Origin: Nonomuraea angiospora
Lineage (GTDB): Bacteria > Actinomycetota > Actinomycetes > Streptosporangiales > Streptosporangiaceae
Assembly: GCF_014873145.1 (NCBI RefSeq)
Contig: NZ_JADBEK010000001.1
Location: 2,976,001-3,040,000, forward strand
Reading direction: 5' to 3'
DNA: 64,000 bases
Position 1 is the stretch's first letter, and each line of letters starts with the position of its first letter. Shown one piece after another: positions 52,343-60,810 of the stretch. The notes below the pieces were generated by a model, which did not search any database, was not told the DNA's origin, and saw nothing but the letters and a program-made list of their open reading frames with translations. The position numbers and the translations under genes are program-made.

Positions 52343-53593
52343 TCAAACCGGATCAAGCCCACTCCAGTCCACCACCAGTTGAGTGTGGCGCTTGAGAAAA
52401 ATTCGGCCTATGACGGGAGCTGACACCACCACGTCCGCCGGGTGGAGGGTGAACTGCGGGCCTGGGTGTTGCCGCCACTCGCGGTCCCATGTCGCCAGGT
52501 GAGCGGCAAGTCGCTCGGCGAGCTCGACGCCGTGGCGGCCATGGCTGTGGATACCGAACTCGAGGTGGCGCCCTTCGGTCTCATGGTCCCGGTGTGCCTC
52601 TCGATAAGTGAGGTAGGCGAAGCTGTCGGAAGTCACGAGGGCGGGGCAGAACCAACGCAGAACAGGTTTGATGAGGTCGCCTTCGCCGTCGTGGTCGGGG
52701 TTCGGCCAGATCACGCCGAAGGTGTCGTCGTGAGCCGCGAGCCACAGGTGCAACGTGTCGAAGGGGTCGTTGGAACGGACGACAATGCCGGTCCACAGTT
52801 CGCACGCGTCGCCGGTCAGCGCTTGGTCGAGTGCGTCTGTGTCCAGGGCCGGCCCGCCATCGAGCGTCAGCGTGACCGCTCCGCCGGCCAGAGCGGCGAC
52901 CTGCTCGTGGTGCGCTCCGGCGCCCTGCATCGGCACGAACCCGCACACCGTCGGATCCAGCCCGACGAGCCGGTCACCGTCCCGGACAAAGGTGATCGAC
53001 CGAGTGATCCCGCAGAACCGCAAGGGGACGATCATCCGGCCGCCTGGGGCGAGCAGGTGCCCCCACGGACAGTCCCAGGCACCGACCGTGACGAGGATGG
53101 CGTCATAGGGGCCGTCCTTATCGCCGATGTGCTCGGCATCTCCGAGGACGACCTTCACCTGTGGGTAGCCGGTTTCGGTGAGGAAGCGAGTCGCTCGCTC
53201 GGTGACGAACGGATCGATGTCCATGGTGACCACCAGCCCCTCCGGGCCGACGATCTCGGCGATGAGTGCCGCGTTGTAGCCGCCGCTGCCGATCTCCAGC
53301 ACTCGCGCCCCACGCGTGAGCTGGGCGGCTTCGAGCATCTCGGCTTGCAGCCAGGGAGCGCTGACGGAACTCGTTGCCTTGCCGCTGGCATCACGCTTGG
53401 TGACAACGGTGTCCATGGCGGAGTAAGCGGCGGCGATTGACGGCGCTTCGGGGGCGAACTTCTCGCGTGGGACCTTCGCGAACGCTGCCGCGACCTCAGG
53501 AGAGCGGATCGATCCCCGTTCCTTCAGCTGGGCAACCATGTCGGCTCGCGCAAGATCCGGAGACTCAGATGATGACAGAGTGTCGATGGTCAC
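52343..53593 (-). CDS. FxLD-system protein carboxyl methyltransferase (PCMT-like)
   Basis: The 416-residue protein has an N-terminal PCMT domain (about 15-215): FAKVPREKFAPEAPSIAAAYSA-type start, MLEAAQLTRGARVLEIGSGG motif I, VVTMDIDPF and YDAILVTVGAWDCPWGHLLA. A C-terminal half (about 220-416; DPFDTLHLWLAAHD, VTSDSFAYLTYREA) is typical of the methyltransferases of FxLD lanthipeptide clusters. There they are thought to methylate the modified precursor at Asp to give an aspartimide or isoaspartyl linkage. No FxLD precursor, split LanB or LanC gene is in this window, so it is an orphan here. The start is GTG at 53593. Confidence 0.85.
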   Translation of the reverse strand: MTIDTLSSSESPDLARADMVAQLKERGSIRSPEVAAAFAKVPREKFAPEAPSIAAAYSAMDTVVTKRDASGKATSSVSAPWLQAEMLEAAQLTRGARVLEIGSGGYNAALIAEIVGPEGLVVTMDIDPFVTERATRFLTETGYPQVKVVLGDAEHIGDKDGPYDAILVTVGAWDCPWGHLLAPGGRMIVPLRFCGITRSITFVRDGDRLVGLDPTVCGFVPMQGAGAHHEQVAALAGGAVTLTLDGGPALDTDALDQALTGDACELWTGIVVRSNDPFDTLHLWLAAHDDTFGVIWPNPDHDGEGDLIKPVLRWFCPALVTSDSFAYLTYREAHRDHETEGRHLEFGIHSHGRHGVELAERLAAHLATWDREWRQHPGPQFTLHPADVVVSAPVIGRIFLKRHTQLVVDWSGLDPV

Positions 53594-53692
53594 TCGCTCA
53601 ATGTTAGCCCCGGGCCCGGCGTGTGACCTCGGCTCGCCAGATGCTTCCCACTCAACGGATACATCTCACGGCAGTCGCGTACGTTGCTTGAC

Positions 53693-54742
53693 GTGACCGA
53701 CGACACCCAGAGGATCTACCCTGACATCACCGATGACCTTGCTGTCATTCAGGAGGCGTTCGGTCTGGGCATCCTCAACGCCGAGGATCTGACGTATCTC
53801 CCCGCCGGGATGATGAACCGCAACTGGCGTGTCCGCACCGGCCGCGGAACGTACGCGTTGAAGCAGATCCTGGACGTGCCGCTGGACATGGCACGACGCA
53901 ACCTGCGCGTTCAGGCCATGCTCGCCGTGGACGGAGTTCCCGCTTGCGTACCCGAGATGAGCATTGGCGGTGACATCGTCGTGGAAGCAGCCGGCCGCGG
54001 CTACTGTCTCCTCCCTTGGGCTAAAGGCTCCCACCTGCCGGGCCCGGAGCTGTCGCTGGAGCAGGCCGGCCGATTGGGCAAGCTGGCCGGGCACATCCAC
54101 CACCGGCTGAACAGCCTCCCGCCAGGATCTGGCCTGGCCCGGGTGACCGCCGCTCCGCGTTCCAAGGTCACCGGCCAGAGTGCCGCCATCGCCGAAGCGG
54201 ACCGCTACCTGCGGCTGATCTCCTCCCTTGAGGTACGGCTGCCGTTCGACGTGACCGTGGCCGAGCTGCTGGAGCAGCGGAAGATCCTGCTCCAGGAGTA
54301 CGGAGAGCGACGGCCCGCCAGTGACTCCCCTGCCGGGCCAGCCGGGTGGACCCACGGCGATCTGCAGTACCGCAACCTTCTGTGGCACGACGGGGAGATC
54401 GCAGCGGTGCTGGACTGGGACCGCATCCAGGTCCGGACGTTCGCTGAAGAAGTCACCCGTACGGCGATGGTCCAGTTCATGTCCGAGGAAGGCCTCTTGG
54501 ATCTGGAACGCGTCAGCGCGTTCGTCGCCGGCTACCGCCACCTGATACCGCTGCGCTCAGAGGAAGTGGCGGACGGTCTCGACCGGTTGTGGTGGAGACG
54601 TATGACGAGCTTCTGGCAGTTGGACTTCCACTACAACCGGGGCAACCGCGGCGCTGCCGAGCTGGTCGTCCCGACGGAGCGGTTGCTGGCGTGGTGTGCC
54701 GAGCACCGGGAAGAAGTGGCAGCCGCCTTCACGGCGATCTGA
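53693..54742 (+). CDS. Aminoglycoside phosphotransferase-family kinase
   Basis: The product is about 349 residues with an APH/choline-kinase fold. It has an N-lobe with GMMNRNWRVRTGRGTYALKQI (Lys for ATP), the catalytic loop WTHGDLQYRNLLWHDG (HGDxxxxN) and the metal-binding IAAVLDWDRIQ (Asp). It phosphorylates a small hydroxylated substrate; homoserine-kinase-like and antibiotic kinases share the fold. The start is uncertain: TTG at 53684 or GTG at 53693, with no ribosome site, so the mRNA may be leaderless. It is divergent from the FxLD-type methyltransferase. Confidence 0.85.
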   Translation: MTDDTQRIYPDITDDLAVIQEAFGLGILNAEDLTYLPAGMMNRNWRVRTGRGTYALKQILDVPLDMARRNLRVQAMLAVDGVPACVPEMSIGGDIVVEAAGRGYCLLPWAKGSHLPGPELSLEQAGRLGKLAGHIHHRLNSLPPGSGLARVTAAPRSKVTGQSAAIAEADRYLRLISSLEVRLPFDVTVAELLEQRKILLQEYGERRPASDSPAGPAGWTHGDLQYRNLLWHDGEIAAVLDWDRIQVRTFAEEVTRTAMVQFMSEEGLLDLERVSAFVAGYRHLIPLRSEEVADGLDRLWWRRMTSFWQLDFHYNRGNRGAAELVVPTERLLAWCAEHREEVAAAFTAI

Positions 54743-55054
54743 AGACGGGTTGCACAGGCGGCGCCTTGCCAGCCAGAACGTGTCGGTCCGCCCATCTGAA
54801 TCCCAGAGGCTCATCACGAATGAATGTCCTCGACGTTGCGCAGTTGGCGCACGCGATTGCCCTCGCTCATGGTCGGTAAGGTCAGGGTTCTCAGCAGCGG
54901 AAATTTGCCGGATCTCCTGCGGCCTATCGACACTGACAAATAACCCATCACACACTGTGACCACTAGAAGGGCATCAGTGAACGCAGCCGCTTCGCTCGT
55001 CCGAGGTGTGGAACGAGCCCGCTACACAGCTGCTGGCGTTCGACGTTTCGGCTC
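54743..55054. other. Intergenic region
   Basis: A 19-codon ORF (MNVLDVAQLAHAIALAHGR) starts at 54820 but has no good ribosome site. Nothing else is recognisable. It separates the convergent APH-like kinase and MazG-like genes. Confidence 0.4.
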
Positions 55055-55372
55055 TCAACCCTGCTGGGTTTCTTCGCCAACCTTGATCAAGGTTCCATTG
55101 GCACCGCGCTCATATCGGCGGGCCTCGTTCTTCGCCATCTTGGCCTCAACAGCCGAATCGAGGTCGACGCCGGACATCTCCGCGATGCTGGTCAGGAAGA
55201 TCAGGACATCGGCGAGTTCCTCGCCAAGGGTCTCGGGGTGCTTGCGGGCCGCTTCGAAGGCTTCGGACAGTTCGCCGTGGGCAAGGGCGAACTCCAAGGG
55301 TATGTCGGAGGTGTTGAACCCCTTGGCCAGCTTGTTCTCCCAGGCCCTCTTCTGGACGTCTCGGAGGTGCAC
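55055..55372 (-). CDS. MazG-like nucleotide pyrophosphohydrolase
   Basis: The 105-residue all-alpha NTP-PPase reads VQKRAWENKLAKGFNTSDIP, LAHGELSEAFEAAR, then LGEELADVLIFLTSIAEMSG and EAKMAKNEARRYERGA. The E-x-x-E...E-x-x-D metal-binding pattern (ELSEAFEA / EELADVLIF) is intact. It should hydrolyse a (d)NTP to (d)NMP and pyrophosphate. The GTG at 55372 follows CAGGAGA. It lies 115 bases downstream of the kinase of the nucleotide-type operon and on the same strand, so it is a possible last member. Confidence 0.88.
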   Translation of the reverse strand: MHLRDVQKRAWENKLAKGFNTSDIPLEFALAHGELSEAFEAARKHPETLGEELADVLIFLTSIAEMSGVDLDSAVEAKMAKNEARRYERGANGTLIKVGEETQQG

Positions 55373-55486
55373 CCGATTCTCCTGTGGCCGTGGAGCCTCA
55401 TGGGCTCTGTGAGGATGACGGACAGGCTGTGAGCCTAGCGGCCATCGTTCCGTCGGTCAGGCGAACGGCTTCTCTCGTACGTCGCG

Positions 55487-55978
55487 TCAGGCGGCTTGTT
55501 CGTTGTCCACGATGAGGACTTCCGTATACCTCGCCAGGTCCGCAAAGACCGTGAAATATCGGGCCGTGAGCAGCCGCAGTTCGTCGAGGGTGGGTGCCGT
55601 CCCGTCGCGGGCGAGAAGACGGGCATGGATGTGTTCCGGCCTGGCGGTGAGATGGACGAGGACACCTCGGCGGACGGCCACCATGCCGAGTAACGCGGCG
55701 GTCTGCGACGAGGTGAGGCGGCAGCGGCCGTGCAGTAGCGGGCCGTAGACCAGTTCGCTGATGAAACTGCGATCCAGGACCAACCGGCCGGCCAGGGCCA
55801 AGATGGCCTGGTGGCGCTGGAAGAGATCCGCTCCCTCGGGGGTGCGATCGGCATGCACCCGCCGGTAGCCGTATGTGGTGGCGAGCGCCGTGGCGTAGGT
55901 CGTTTTGCCCACCCCGTCGCAGCCCTCCAAGATGATCACCTCGTAGCGGTCGGCCCACATTGCGAGATTGGCTGCCAT
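55487..55978 (-). CDS. Thymidylate/deoxynucleoside-kinase-like P-loop protein
   Basis: The 163-residue protein has the P-loop IILEGCDGVGKTTYATALAT (about residues 15-34), then LAGRLVLDRSFISELVYGPL (DRS motif with LID-like surroundings), and a terminal VLIVDNEQAA. The EGxDGxGKTT loop is the hallmark of dTMP kinases. The protein is shorter than true Tmk (about 210 residues) and lacks a clear lid, so the substrate may be a nucleoside or an unusual monophosphate. The start shares one base with the stop of the upstream gene (TGATG). Confidence 0.8.
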   Translation of the reverse strand: MAANLAMWADRYEVIILEGCDGVGKTTYATALATTYGYRRVHADRTPEGADLFQRHQAILALAGRLVLDRSFISELVYGPLLHGRCRLTSSQTAALLGMVAVRRGVLVHLTARPEHIHARLLARDGTAPTLDELRLLTARYFTVFADLARYTEVLIVDNEQAA

Positions 55979-56934
55979 CAGGTCTCCAGGCGTTTCGCGA
56001 GTTCGTCGAGATCGCTGAAGGTGCCGGTCAGGCCGTACTGGATCATGAGGTTGCGGTAGTTGGGCTCACGGCCGTGGGCGAAGGTCCACCAGCAATCGGG
56101 CTCAGGGGCGAAGACGGGACGGCCGGTGGCCGCGCAGGCGCCGATGACCAACGCCGCGCCGGGAGGTGTCTCGGGTCCGCGAACGTCCACCACGGCGAGG
56201 CTTGCCTGTGCCAGGGCGGTCCAATCGTCTGCGGCCGTCAGGGCCGGATCCGCCGCGGCGTTGGTGAACCTCCCAGCGTGGTAGGTGGCGAACCCATGGG
56301 CACGTAGAGCATCGGAAACCCGAGCCGTCCAGCCCCCATCTCCGTACAGAGGAGGCTCCAGATAGGCCAGCCGCCGGTCGTTGACGGTGGCAGGCGGCAG
56401 GGCGGGGCGTGCTGTTAGCTCGCTCGTCAGAGCGTGAACTGCCTCGATGGCTGCGCAGGTGACGGTGTGAAGGTTCTGGGTGAGGAAACGCTCGAACCGA
56501 GCATCCTCACCGCCCGGGGGACCGAGTTGGGGCACGGAGATGACTCGGCTCACCACGTGCTGGAAGAGCGGGTCAGGGAACGGTAAGCGTAGCGCGGTGT
56601 CCGCAGTGGGGCCGTATGACTGGAAATCGGTGGTGACCGCGAGGATGGGAACGCCCCGACCGGCGGCGTAGCCAATTTCCATGCAAACGCCGTCGTCGAG
56701 GCTCGGGCCGTGCAGGATAGCGACCATGGCGTTGATCCGGGCCAGGCGTTCGCTGTCCAGTTCGAACAGGCGCCGACCCTTGCAGGGGTGGTTGAGGTTT
56801 TCCTCGTCGGTGTCGCAGAAGGGAAGGAACACGGCGTCCGGCCCGAAGCGGCGGGCGAGGTGGTGGGCGATGTAGGCGCCCAAGGCGCGGTCATGGGCGG
56901 CGAACAGACGGTGGGCCACGTAGTAGAGCGCCAC
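55978..56934 (-). CDS. Tandem nucleoside 2-deoxyribosyltransferase-like protein
   Basis: The 318-residue protein has two related halves. The first (about 1-150) reads MALYYVAHRLFAAHDRALGA, NAMVAILHGPSLDDGVCMEI, GYAAGRGVPILAVTTDFQSY. The acidic catalytic site (Asp in LDDG, Glu in EIGYA) is present. The second (about 185-318; RRLAYLEPPLYGDG, LAVVDVRGPETPPGAALVIG) keeps the fold but has P-G-A in place of the catalytic acid. So the second half looks like a structural or inactive partner. Family enzymes swap or hydrolyse nucleobases on deoxyribose. The GTG start follows GGGAGG. Confidence 0.8.
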   Translation of the reverse strand: MALYYVAHRLFAAHDRALGAYIAHHLARRFGPDAVFLPFCDTDEENLNHPCKGRRLFELDSERLARINAMVAILHGPSLDDGVCMEIGYAAGRGVPILAVTTDFQSYGPTADTALRLPFPDPLFQHVVSRVISVPQLGPPGGEDARFERFLTQNLHTVTCAAIEAVHALTSELTARPALPPATVNDRRLAYLEPPLYGDGGWTARVSDALRAHGFATYHAGRFTNAAADPALTAADDWTALAQASLAVVDVRGPETPPGAALVIGACAATGRPVFAPEPDCWWTFAHGREPNYRNLMIQYGLTGTFSDLDELAKRLET

Positions 56935-56952
56935 GGTAGAGCCTCCCTGTGA

Positions 56953-57762
56953 TCATGGGGATTCGTATGGCAGGCCTGGGTCACGAGCTTGGTGGGTGGC
57001 AGCGGTCACGGCCGACGCGAGCGCTTCCTGTTCCGTCGAGCCTTGGAGGATGTCGGCCAGGTAGGCGCCGGCGAGGGTGTCCCCGGCGCCGGTCACCTCC
57101 GTCACTGGGCCGCCTTGCGGTAATTCGGTGTCGATCGCGCGACCGTGGCGCAGCAGTACGACTGCGCCCGACCCATCGGAGACGACTACGGTGGCCAGCT
57201 CGTTCACGGCGACCAGATCGTCCAGGATCCGGTACTCGGCGGCGTTGACGAACACCGCCACAGCGTGCGGCAAGGCGTTTGTGGCCGCATGGATCTGCTC
57301 TGCTGCGGAGGCAAGGTGGAAGTCCAGGCTGAACGGATGCCCCGCCATCACGAGCTGCTCCAGGACCGGTCTGACGTCCAAGGGGCGGCGGCAGCATATG
57401 TGCCAGTGATCGCAGGCTGATCCGTCCAGCACGTCCAGTACGTGAGCGGTGAGAGCTGTGGCGCAGCCGTATGCGGCGGTCAGTCCGACGACCTGGCCAT
57501 CCGTGCTGTAGGTGATGTCGAACCGGCAAGATGCGCCAGCCGCGGTGGTCACATGGGAGAGATCGAGCTTCTTGGGCCAGGGGCGAGCGTGCAGGCGGGT
57601 GAGATCTGCGCCGATGACCGCGACGGGGCGAGCGGGCGTTCCGGCTCGGGCGGCGGCAAGGGCGACGTGTAATGCGGCGCCGCCGATCAGGGCGTAGGTG
57701 CGGCCGTCGGGGTAGCGGGTGGTGTCGATCGAGATGTTGCCGATCACGCCGAGACAGGGCAC
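56953..57762 (-). CDS. PfkB-family (ribokinase-like) sugar/nucleoside kinase
   Basis: The 269-residue protein has the N-terminal GVIGNISIDTTRYPDGRTYA, LIGGAALHVALAAARAG substrate motif and the C-terminal VTEVTGAGDTLAGAYLADIL, the DTxxGAGD-type anion hole with catalytic Asp. It phosphorylates a sugar or nucleoside hydroxyl with ATP. Given the neighbours, a nucleoside or ribose derivative is most likely (inference). The start is GTG at 57762; the upstream gene ends only 4 bases earlier. Confidence 0.9.
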   Translation of the reverse strand: MPCLGVIGNISIDTTRYPDGRTYALIGGAALHVALAAARAGTPARPVAVIGADLTRLHARPWPKKLDLSHVTTAAGASCRFDITYSTDGQVVGLTAAYGCATALTAHVLDVLDGSACDHWHICCRRPLDVRPVLEQLVMAGHPFSLDFHLASAAEQIHAATNALPHAVAVFVNAAEYRILDDLVAVNELATVVVSDGSGAVVLLRHGRAIDTELPQGGPVTEVTGAGDTLAGAYLADILQGSTEQEALASAVTAATHQARDPGLPYESP

Positions 57763-57766
57763 CTGG

Positions 57767-58585
57767 CTACCTCCGCCGTCGGGGCGGATGGTCGCAGTCG
57801 AGGACGGTGGAGCAGGCGGGCCGGTTGGCGCACACTCTCGGGCTGGTCGGAGGGTTGAGGAACAGGCGTTTGAAGTAGATCAGGACCAGGTGCAGCCACC
57901 ACGTGGGCGTTGACTGGTCGGGAATGGTGACCCGGTACCCGCGGGTGGTGATGAGGTCCCGGTAGCGGGAGGCGTCGGCGGCGGCGCAAGCCTCCAGCAG
58001 GAGCCGCATCCGCTCGTGGGCGAACGTCCCACTGCCCACCTCTATCCCGAGGAGCGGAGCGAGCTTGCCGACCATGCCGGAGTCGACGGGGATGATGCCG
58101 CAGTGGTAGCCGCGGGCGTAGAGGGCGGCGCACTGGGCGACCTTGTAGGAGGCGCCGTTCACCTCGGCGGCGAATGCCTCGATGAACGCGTCGGCCGGCA
58201 TGGTGACCGGGCGCCGGCCGCAGGCCTCCGACATGGCGACGAAGGTCTCCAGAGAGCGGAGGTAGCGGACGCGGGCGTCTGCCAGGCCGATTGGGCGGAT
58301 GAGTTCGACGACCTCGGAGTCCTGGAAGTTGATGAGTTCGTCCCAGCCATAGGCGTCGGCCTTCTTCACCACCTCGGCGTAGACGTCGACCATGGCGTAG
58401 GAAACACGAGTGCTCCATCCGGCCACGAGCATCCGTATCCGCCAGTCGTCCACGTGCAGGGGCCACCACTGGTTGTTGTCGTGGTTGGCCTCGACCGCCG
58501 CCTTCACCTCCTCCTGCGCGCTGACGACCGTGACCAGGTCGTACAGGCGGGGGGCGAGTTCGGAGGTCTCATCGGTGGTGTTCAC
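57767..58585 (-). CDS. HhH-GPD (endonuclease III-like) glycosylase-family variant
   Basis: The 272-residue protein has an all-helical core. RMLVAGWSTRVSYAMVDVYA matches the first helices of the HhH-GPD fold and LIRPIGLADARVRYLRSLET a helix-hairpin. GASYKVAQCAALYARGYHCG (Lys at the catalytic position) with IIPVDSGMVGKLAPLLG (catalytic Asp in PVD) matches the glycosylase core. The C-terminus CANRPACSTVLDC looks like an incomplete iron-sulfur motif. It may recognise a modified base in DNA or act on a free nucleoside. The assignment is by pattern only. The GTG start overlaps the upstream racemase gene by 17 bases. Confidence 0.65.
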   Translation of the reverse strand: MNTTDETSELAPRLYDLVTVVSAQEEVKAAVEANHDNNQWWPLHVDDWRIRMLVAGWSTRVSYAMVDVYAEVVKKADAYGWDELINFQDSEVVELIRPIGLADARVRYLRSLETFVAMSEACGRRPVTMPADAFIEAFAAEVNGASYKVAQCAALYARGYHCGIIPVDSGMVGKLAPLLGIEVGSGTFAHERMRLLLEACAAADASRYRDLITTRGYRVTIPDQSTPTWWLHLVLIYFKRLFLNPPTSPRVCANRPACSTVLDCDHPPRRRR

Positions 58586-59288
58586 GGGTACTCCCGAGGG
58601 CGTGCTGGGCTATGGCGGCGTTCGAGGAGGTTACGAGCCGTCCCAGCCGGCGCCGCAGCATCCTGATCGCGGCCTGGGTGGGCCAGCCTGTACAGGACAG
58701 TACGATCGCGTCCGCTTGTCGTAGTGCCTCCTTTCCCAACTGATCCACGAGCGCAGCCTGTTGGTTGAGGGTGACCTCGGCGTATCCATCGGCCAGGCCG
58801 AGGCTCGCCGAGCCCGTGACAAGGACGCCCCGCTCGGCGAATTGGGTGACCTCGACCTCCGTGATCTCGCGTGGATAGGGCGTGATTAGCGCGATCTTCC
58901 GCGCCCCGTGCTTCTGGAGCTGGGCCAGAATCGCCTCGAACGCGCTGACCACACGCACCTGAGAACCAGCCGTGACGTCGGCGAGGCGGCCGAGCTGGGT
59001 GAAGGCCGCCGACGTGCACGCCAGGTAGGAAAGCTCGAGCGATAGCCGGGACAGCTGGTGGAGCGCCCCGGGGACGGCTTCGATCAGGCCGGACAGGAAA
59101 TCCTCATCCAGCGCCGTGCCACCGTGGGCGGGCACCAGACGGGCGTAGTGCCACACGGTCCGTCCGCGTCCCCACTGCGGCAGTTCTGCCTCTACGACCG
59201 TGTTGGCCCAGGGCACCAGCACTCCAACGTGCGGCACAGAGGGATGCAAGGACGCGCGGCGGCGGTCAGACGCTTGTTGGAGCGCCAT
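58569..59288 (-). CDS. Asp/Glu racemase / maleate isomerase-like protein
   Basis: The 239-residue protein belongs to the Asp/Glu/hydantoin racemase superfamily. It starts VPHVGVLVPWANTVVEAELP, has the first catalytic Cys in LSYLACTSAAFTQLG and the second in AIVLSCTGWPTQAAIR, with KIALITPYPREITEVEVTQF between. Layout and length best fit maleate cis-trans isomerases and arylmalonate-decarboxylase-like enzymes, so an isomerase acting on a dicarboxylate or ring-opened pyrimidine is possible. The start overlaps the radical SAM gene by 23 bases. Confidence 0.85.
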   Translation of the reverse strand: MALQQASDRRRASLHPSVPHVGVLVPWANTVVEAELPQWGRGRTVWHYARLVPAHGGTALDEDFLSGLIEAVPGALHQLSRLSLELSYLACTSAAFTQLGRLADVTAGSQVRVVSAFEAILAQLQKHGARKIALITPYPREITEVEVTQFAERGVLVTGSASLGLADGYAEVTLNQQAALVDQLGKEALRQADAIVLSCTGWPTQAAIRMLRRRLGRLVTSSNAAIAQHALGSTREHHR

Positions 59289-60810
59289 CGCGTTCTCCGT
59301 AGATGTAGCGGGGCGCGTGGGAGGTGACGGTCATGTCGGCGACCTCGTACAGCGGGCGGACGGCGTCACGTTCCACGACCTGGATGGGGTAGGAGCCGAG
59401 GCGCCGATGCCAGGTGCCCCGGGTGGTGACGAAGAAGGAGTGCAGGTCGGTGATTGTGCGGCCCTGGGGGTAGACGCGCTGCTTCATCGGCTGGTCGAAG
59501 ACGTGGTCGATATCGGCCTTCCAGCTCGTGAAGTGCTCGGCCGAAGGCGGCGGCTCCTGCTCCTGGATCTTGGCCAGTGGCGTGCTGGGGTAGGCACGGG
59601 CTTGCCGGACATTGATGCGGTGGCACAGCAGCCCGGCGTCCAGGATGCGCACCAGCCCAGTGAGGTTCTCGTAGTGGGTCCGGTGCGTCTCACCTGGCAG
59701 GCCGTAGATCAGATTGAGGCCAGGCAGCAGGATGCTCAGCCCGCCGGGGCCTACTTGGGCGCCCGCCTGGTTCACATGCTCGACGGCCCGCAGAAGGATG
59801 TCGGGCGTGCAGGTGAGGGTGTTGCGCTTGATGACCTCCAGGTCGAAGGACTCGATGCCCATCGGCGCGCAGTTGCCTTCGGTGCAGTATGCGGCGACCA
59901 GGCGGGCGATCTTCGCCCCTGCCGGAGCGGCGACGGCGAGCGGGTCGGCGTTGTCGATGTGCAGGGTCACCAGGTCAGGGGCGGCGGACTCCCGGATGCC
60001 GGCCAGCAGCTTCTCGATGGCTGCGGCGTCGCGGTTCATGTAGGAGAAGAAGCAGGTCTGTTGGCCGAGCCTGAAGTGTCGTATGCCGGCGGCGTGCAGG
60101 ATGGCCACCTCGGCCAGGACGTCCTCGACCGGCCGGAAGTCCACCACCGGGGCTTTGACCGGCTCGTTGCAGAAATCGCAGAAGCGGCGCCGGGTACAAC
60201 CCCGGTAGAGCTCGATCTCGGCGACCGGCGTCCAGCGCAACTGGTCGATCAGGCCGCGGTAGTCGACGCGGTCGACGGCGAGTCGCTCGTACGGTGCTGC
60301 CTGCCGGGTCCCGGAGGTGATGTCGGCCGAGGTGATCGTGTGCGTGTGAACGGCGTCGAACAATCCGCCGTAGGCGGCCGGGTCGGCCAGCGCGTAGGCG
60401 GCCAGCGGGCCGAGCAGTACGCGGCGGCCGCGCGTGCAGGCCAGGGCCCGCGCGATCTCCTCGACCGAACCGTTCTGCGCCTGCAGATGCACCGAAGGCA
60501 CGGCATCCCCGGCGATCACCACGGTGAGAGCAGCGTCGCCGAGCAGGCGCAGCGCATCCTCGCGATTGACCGTGGCCGAGTAGGTGAGCCGATCCGACAG
60601 CGGAGGCCGCTCATGCGGCTGGCCGCCGTTCAGGCACCAGCGGACGTCGTCGATCGTGAGGTAGGCGACCCGGGCTCGCGGTTGCGCCGTGCGCAGCGCG
60701 CCGTAGGCGGCTCGGGCGTAGGTGGACAGGTACGGCGGAACCCCCAGGCCGGAGGGCTCGACGGTGTAGCAGTCCAAGATCAGCAGGGTGGTACGCGATG
60801 TCGTGCTCAT
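59266..60810 (-). CDS. B12-type radical SAM enzyme
   Basis: The 514-residue protein has an N-terminal Rossmann-like region resembling a cobalamin-binding domain (about 1-190; LLILDCYTVEPSGLGVPPYL). The radical SAM barrel has the cluster motif ELYRGCTRRRFCDFCNEP (about residue 205, spacing CX5CX2C), LGQQTCFFSYMN, LHIDNADPLAV and IYGLPGETHRTHYENL. The relaxed spacing is typical of the archaeal/bacterial B12-binding radical SAM group. Substrate unknown. ATG at 60810 is the first gene of a six- to seven-gene minus-strand operon. A possible role is carbon insertion or rearrangement on a nucleobase (inference). Confidence 0.85.
   Translation of the reverse strand: MSTTSRTTLLILDCYTVEPSGLGVPPYLSTYARAAYGALRTAQPRARVAYLTIDDVRWCLNGGQPHERPPLSDRLTYSATVNREDALRLLGDAALTVVIAGDAVPSVHLQAQNGSVEEIARALACTRGRRVLLGPLAAYALADPAAYGGLFDAVHTHTITSADITSGTRQAAPYERLAVDRVDYRGLIDQLRWTPVAEIELYRGCTRRRFCDFCNEPVKAPVVDFRPVEDVLAEVAILHAAGIRHFRLGQQTCFFSYMNRDAAAIEKLLAGIRESAAPDLVTLHIDNADPLAVAAPAGAKIARLVAAYCTEGNCAPMGIESFDLEVIKRNTLTCTPDILLRAVEHVNQAGAQVGPGGLSILLPGLNLIYGLPGETHRTHYENLTGLVRILDAGLLCHRINVRQARAYPSTPLAKIQEQEPPPSAEHFTSWKADIDHVFDQPMKQRVYPQGRTITDLHSFFVTTRGTWHRRLGSYPIQVVERDAVRPLYEVADMTVTSHAPRYIYGERDGAPTSV

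Noticed and set aside
53594..55054. Search for an FxLD lanthipeptide precursor near the methyltransferase
   Set aside because: No small ORF with an F-x-L-D leader and Cys/Ser/Thr-rich core was seen; the 19-codon ORF at 54820 has no cysteine.
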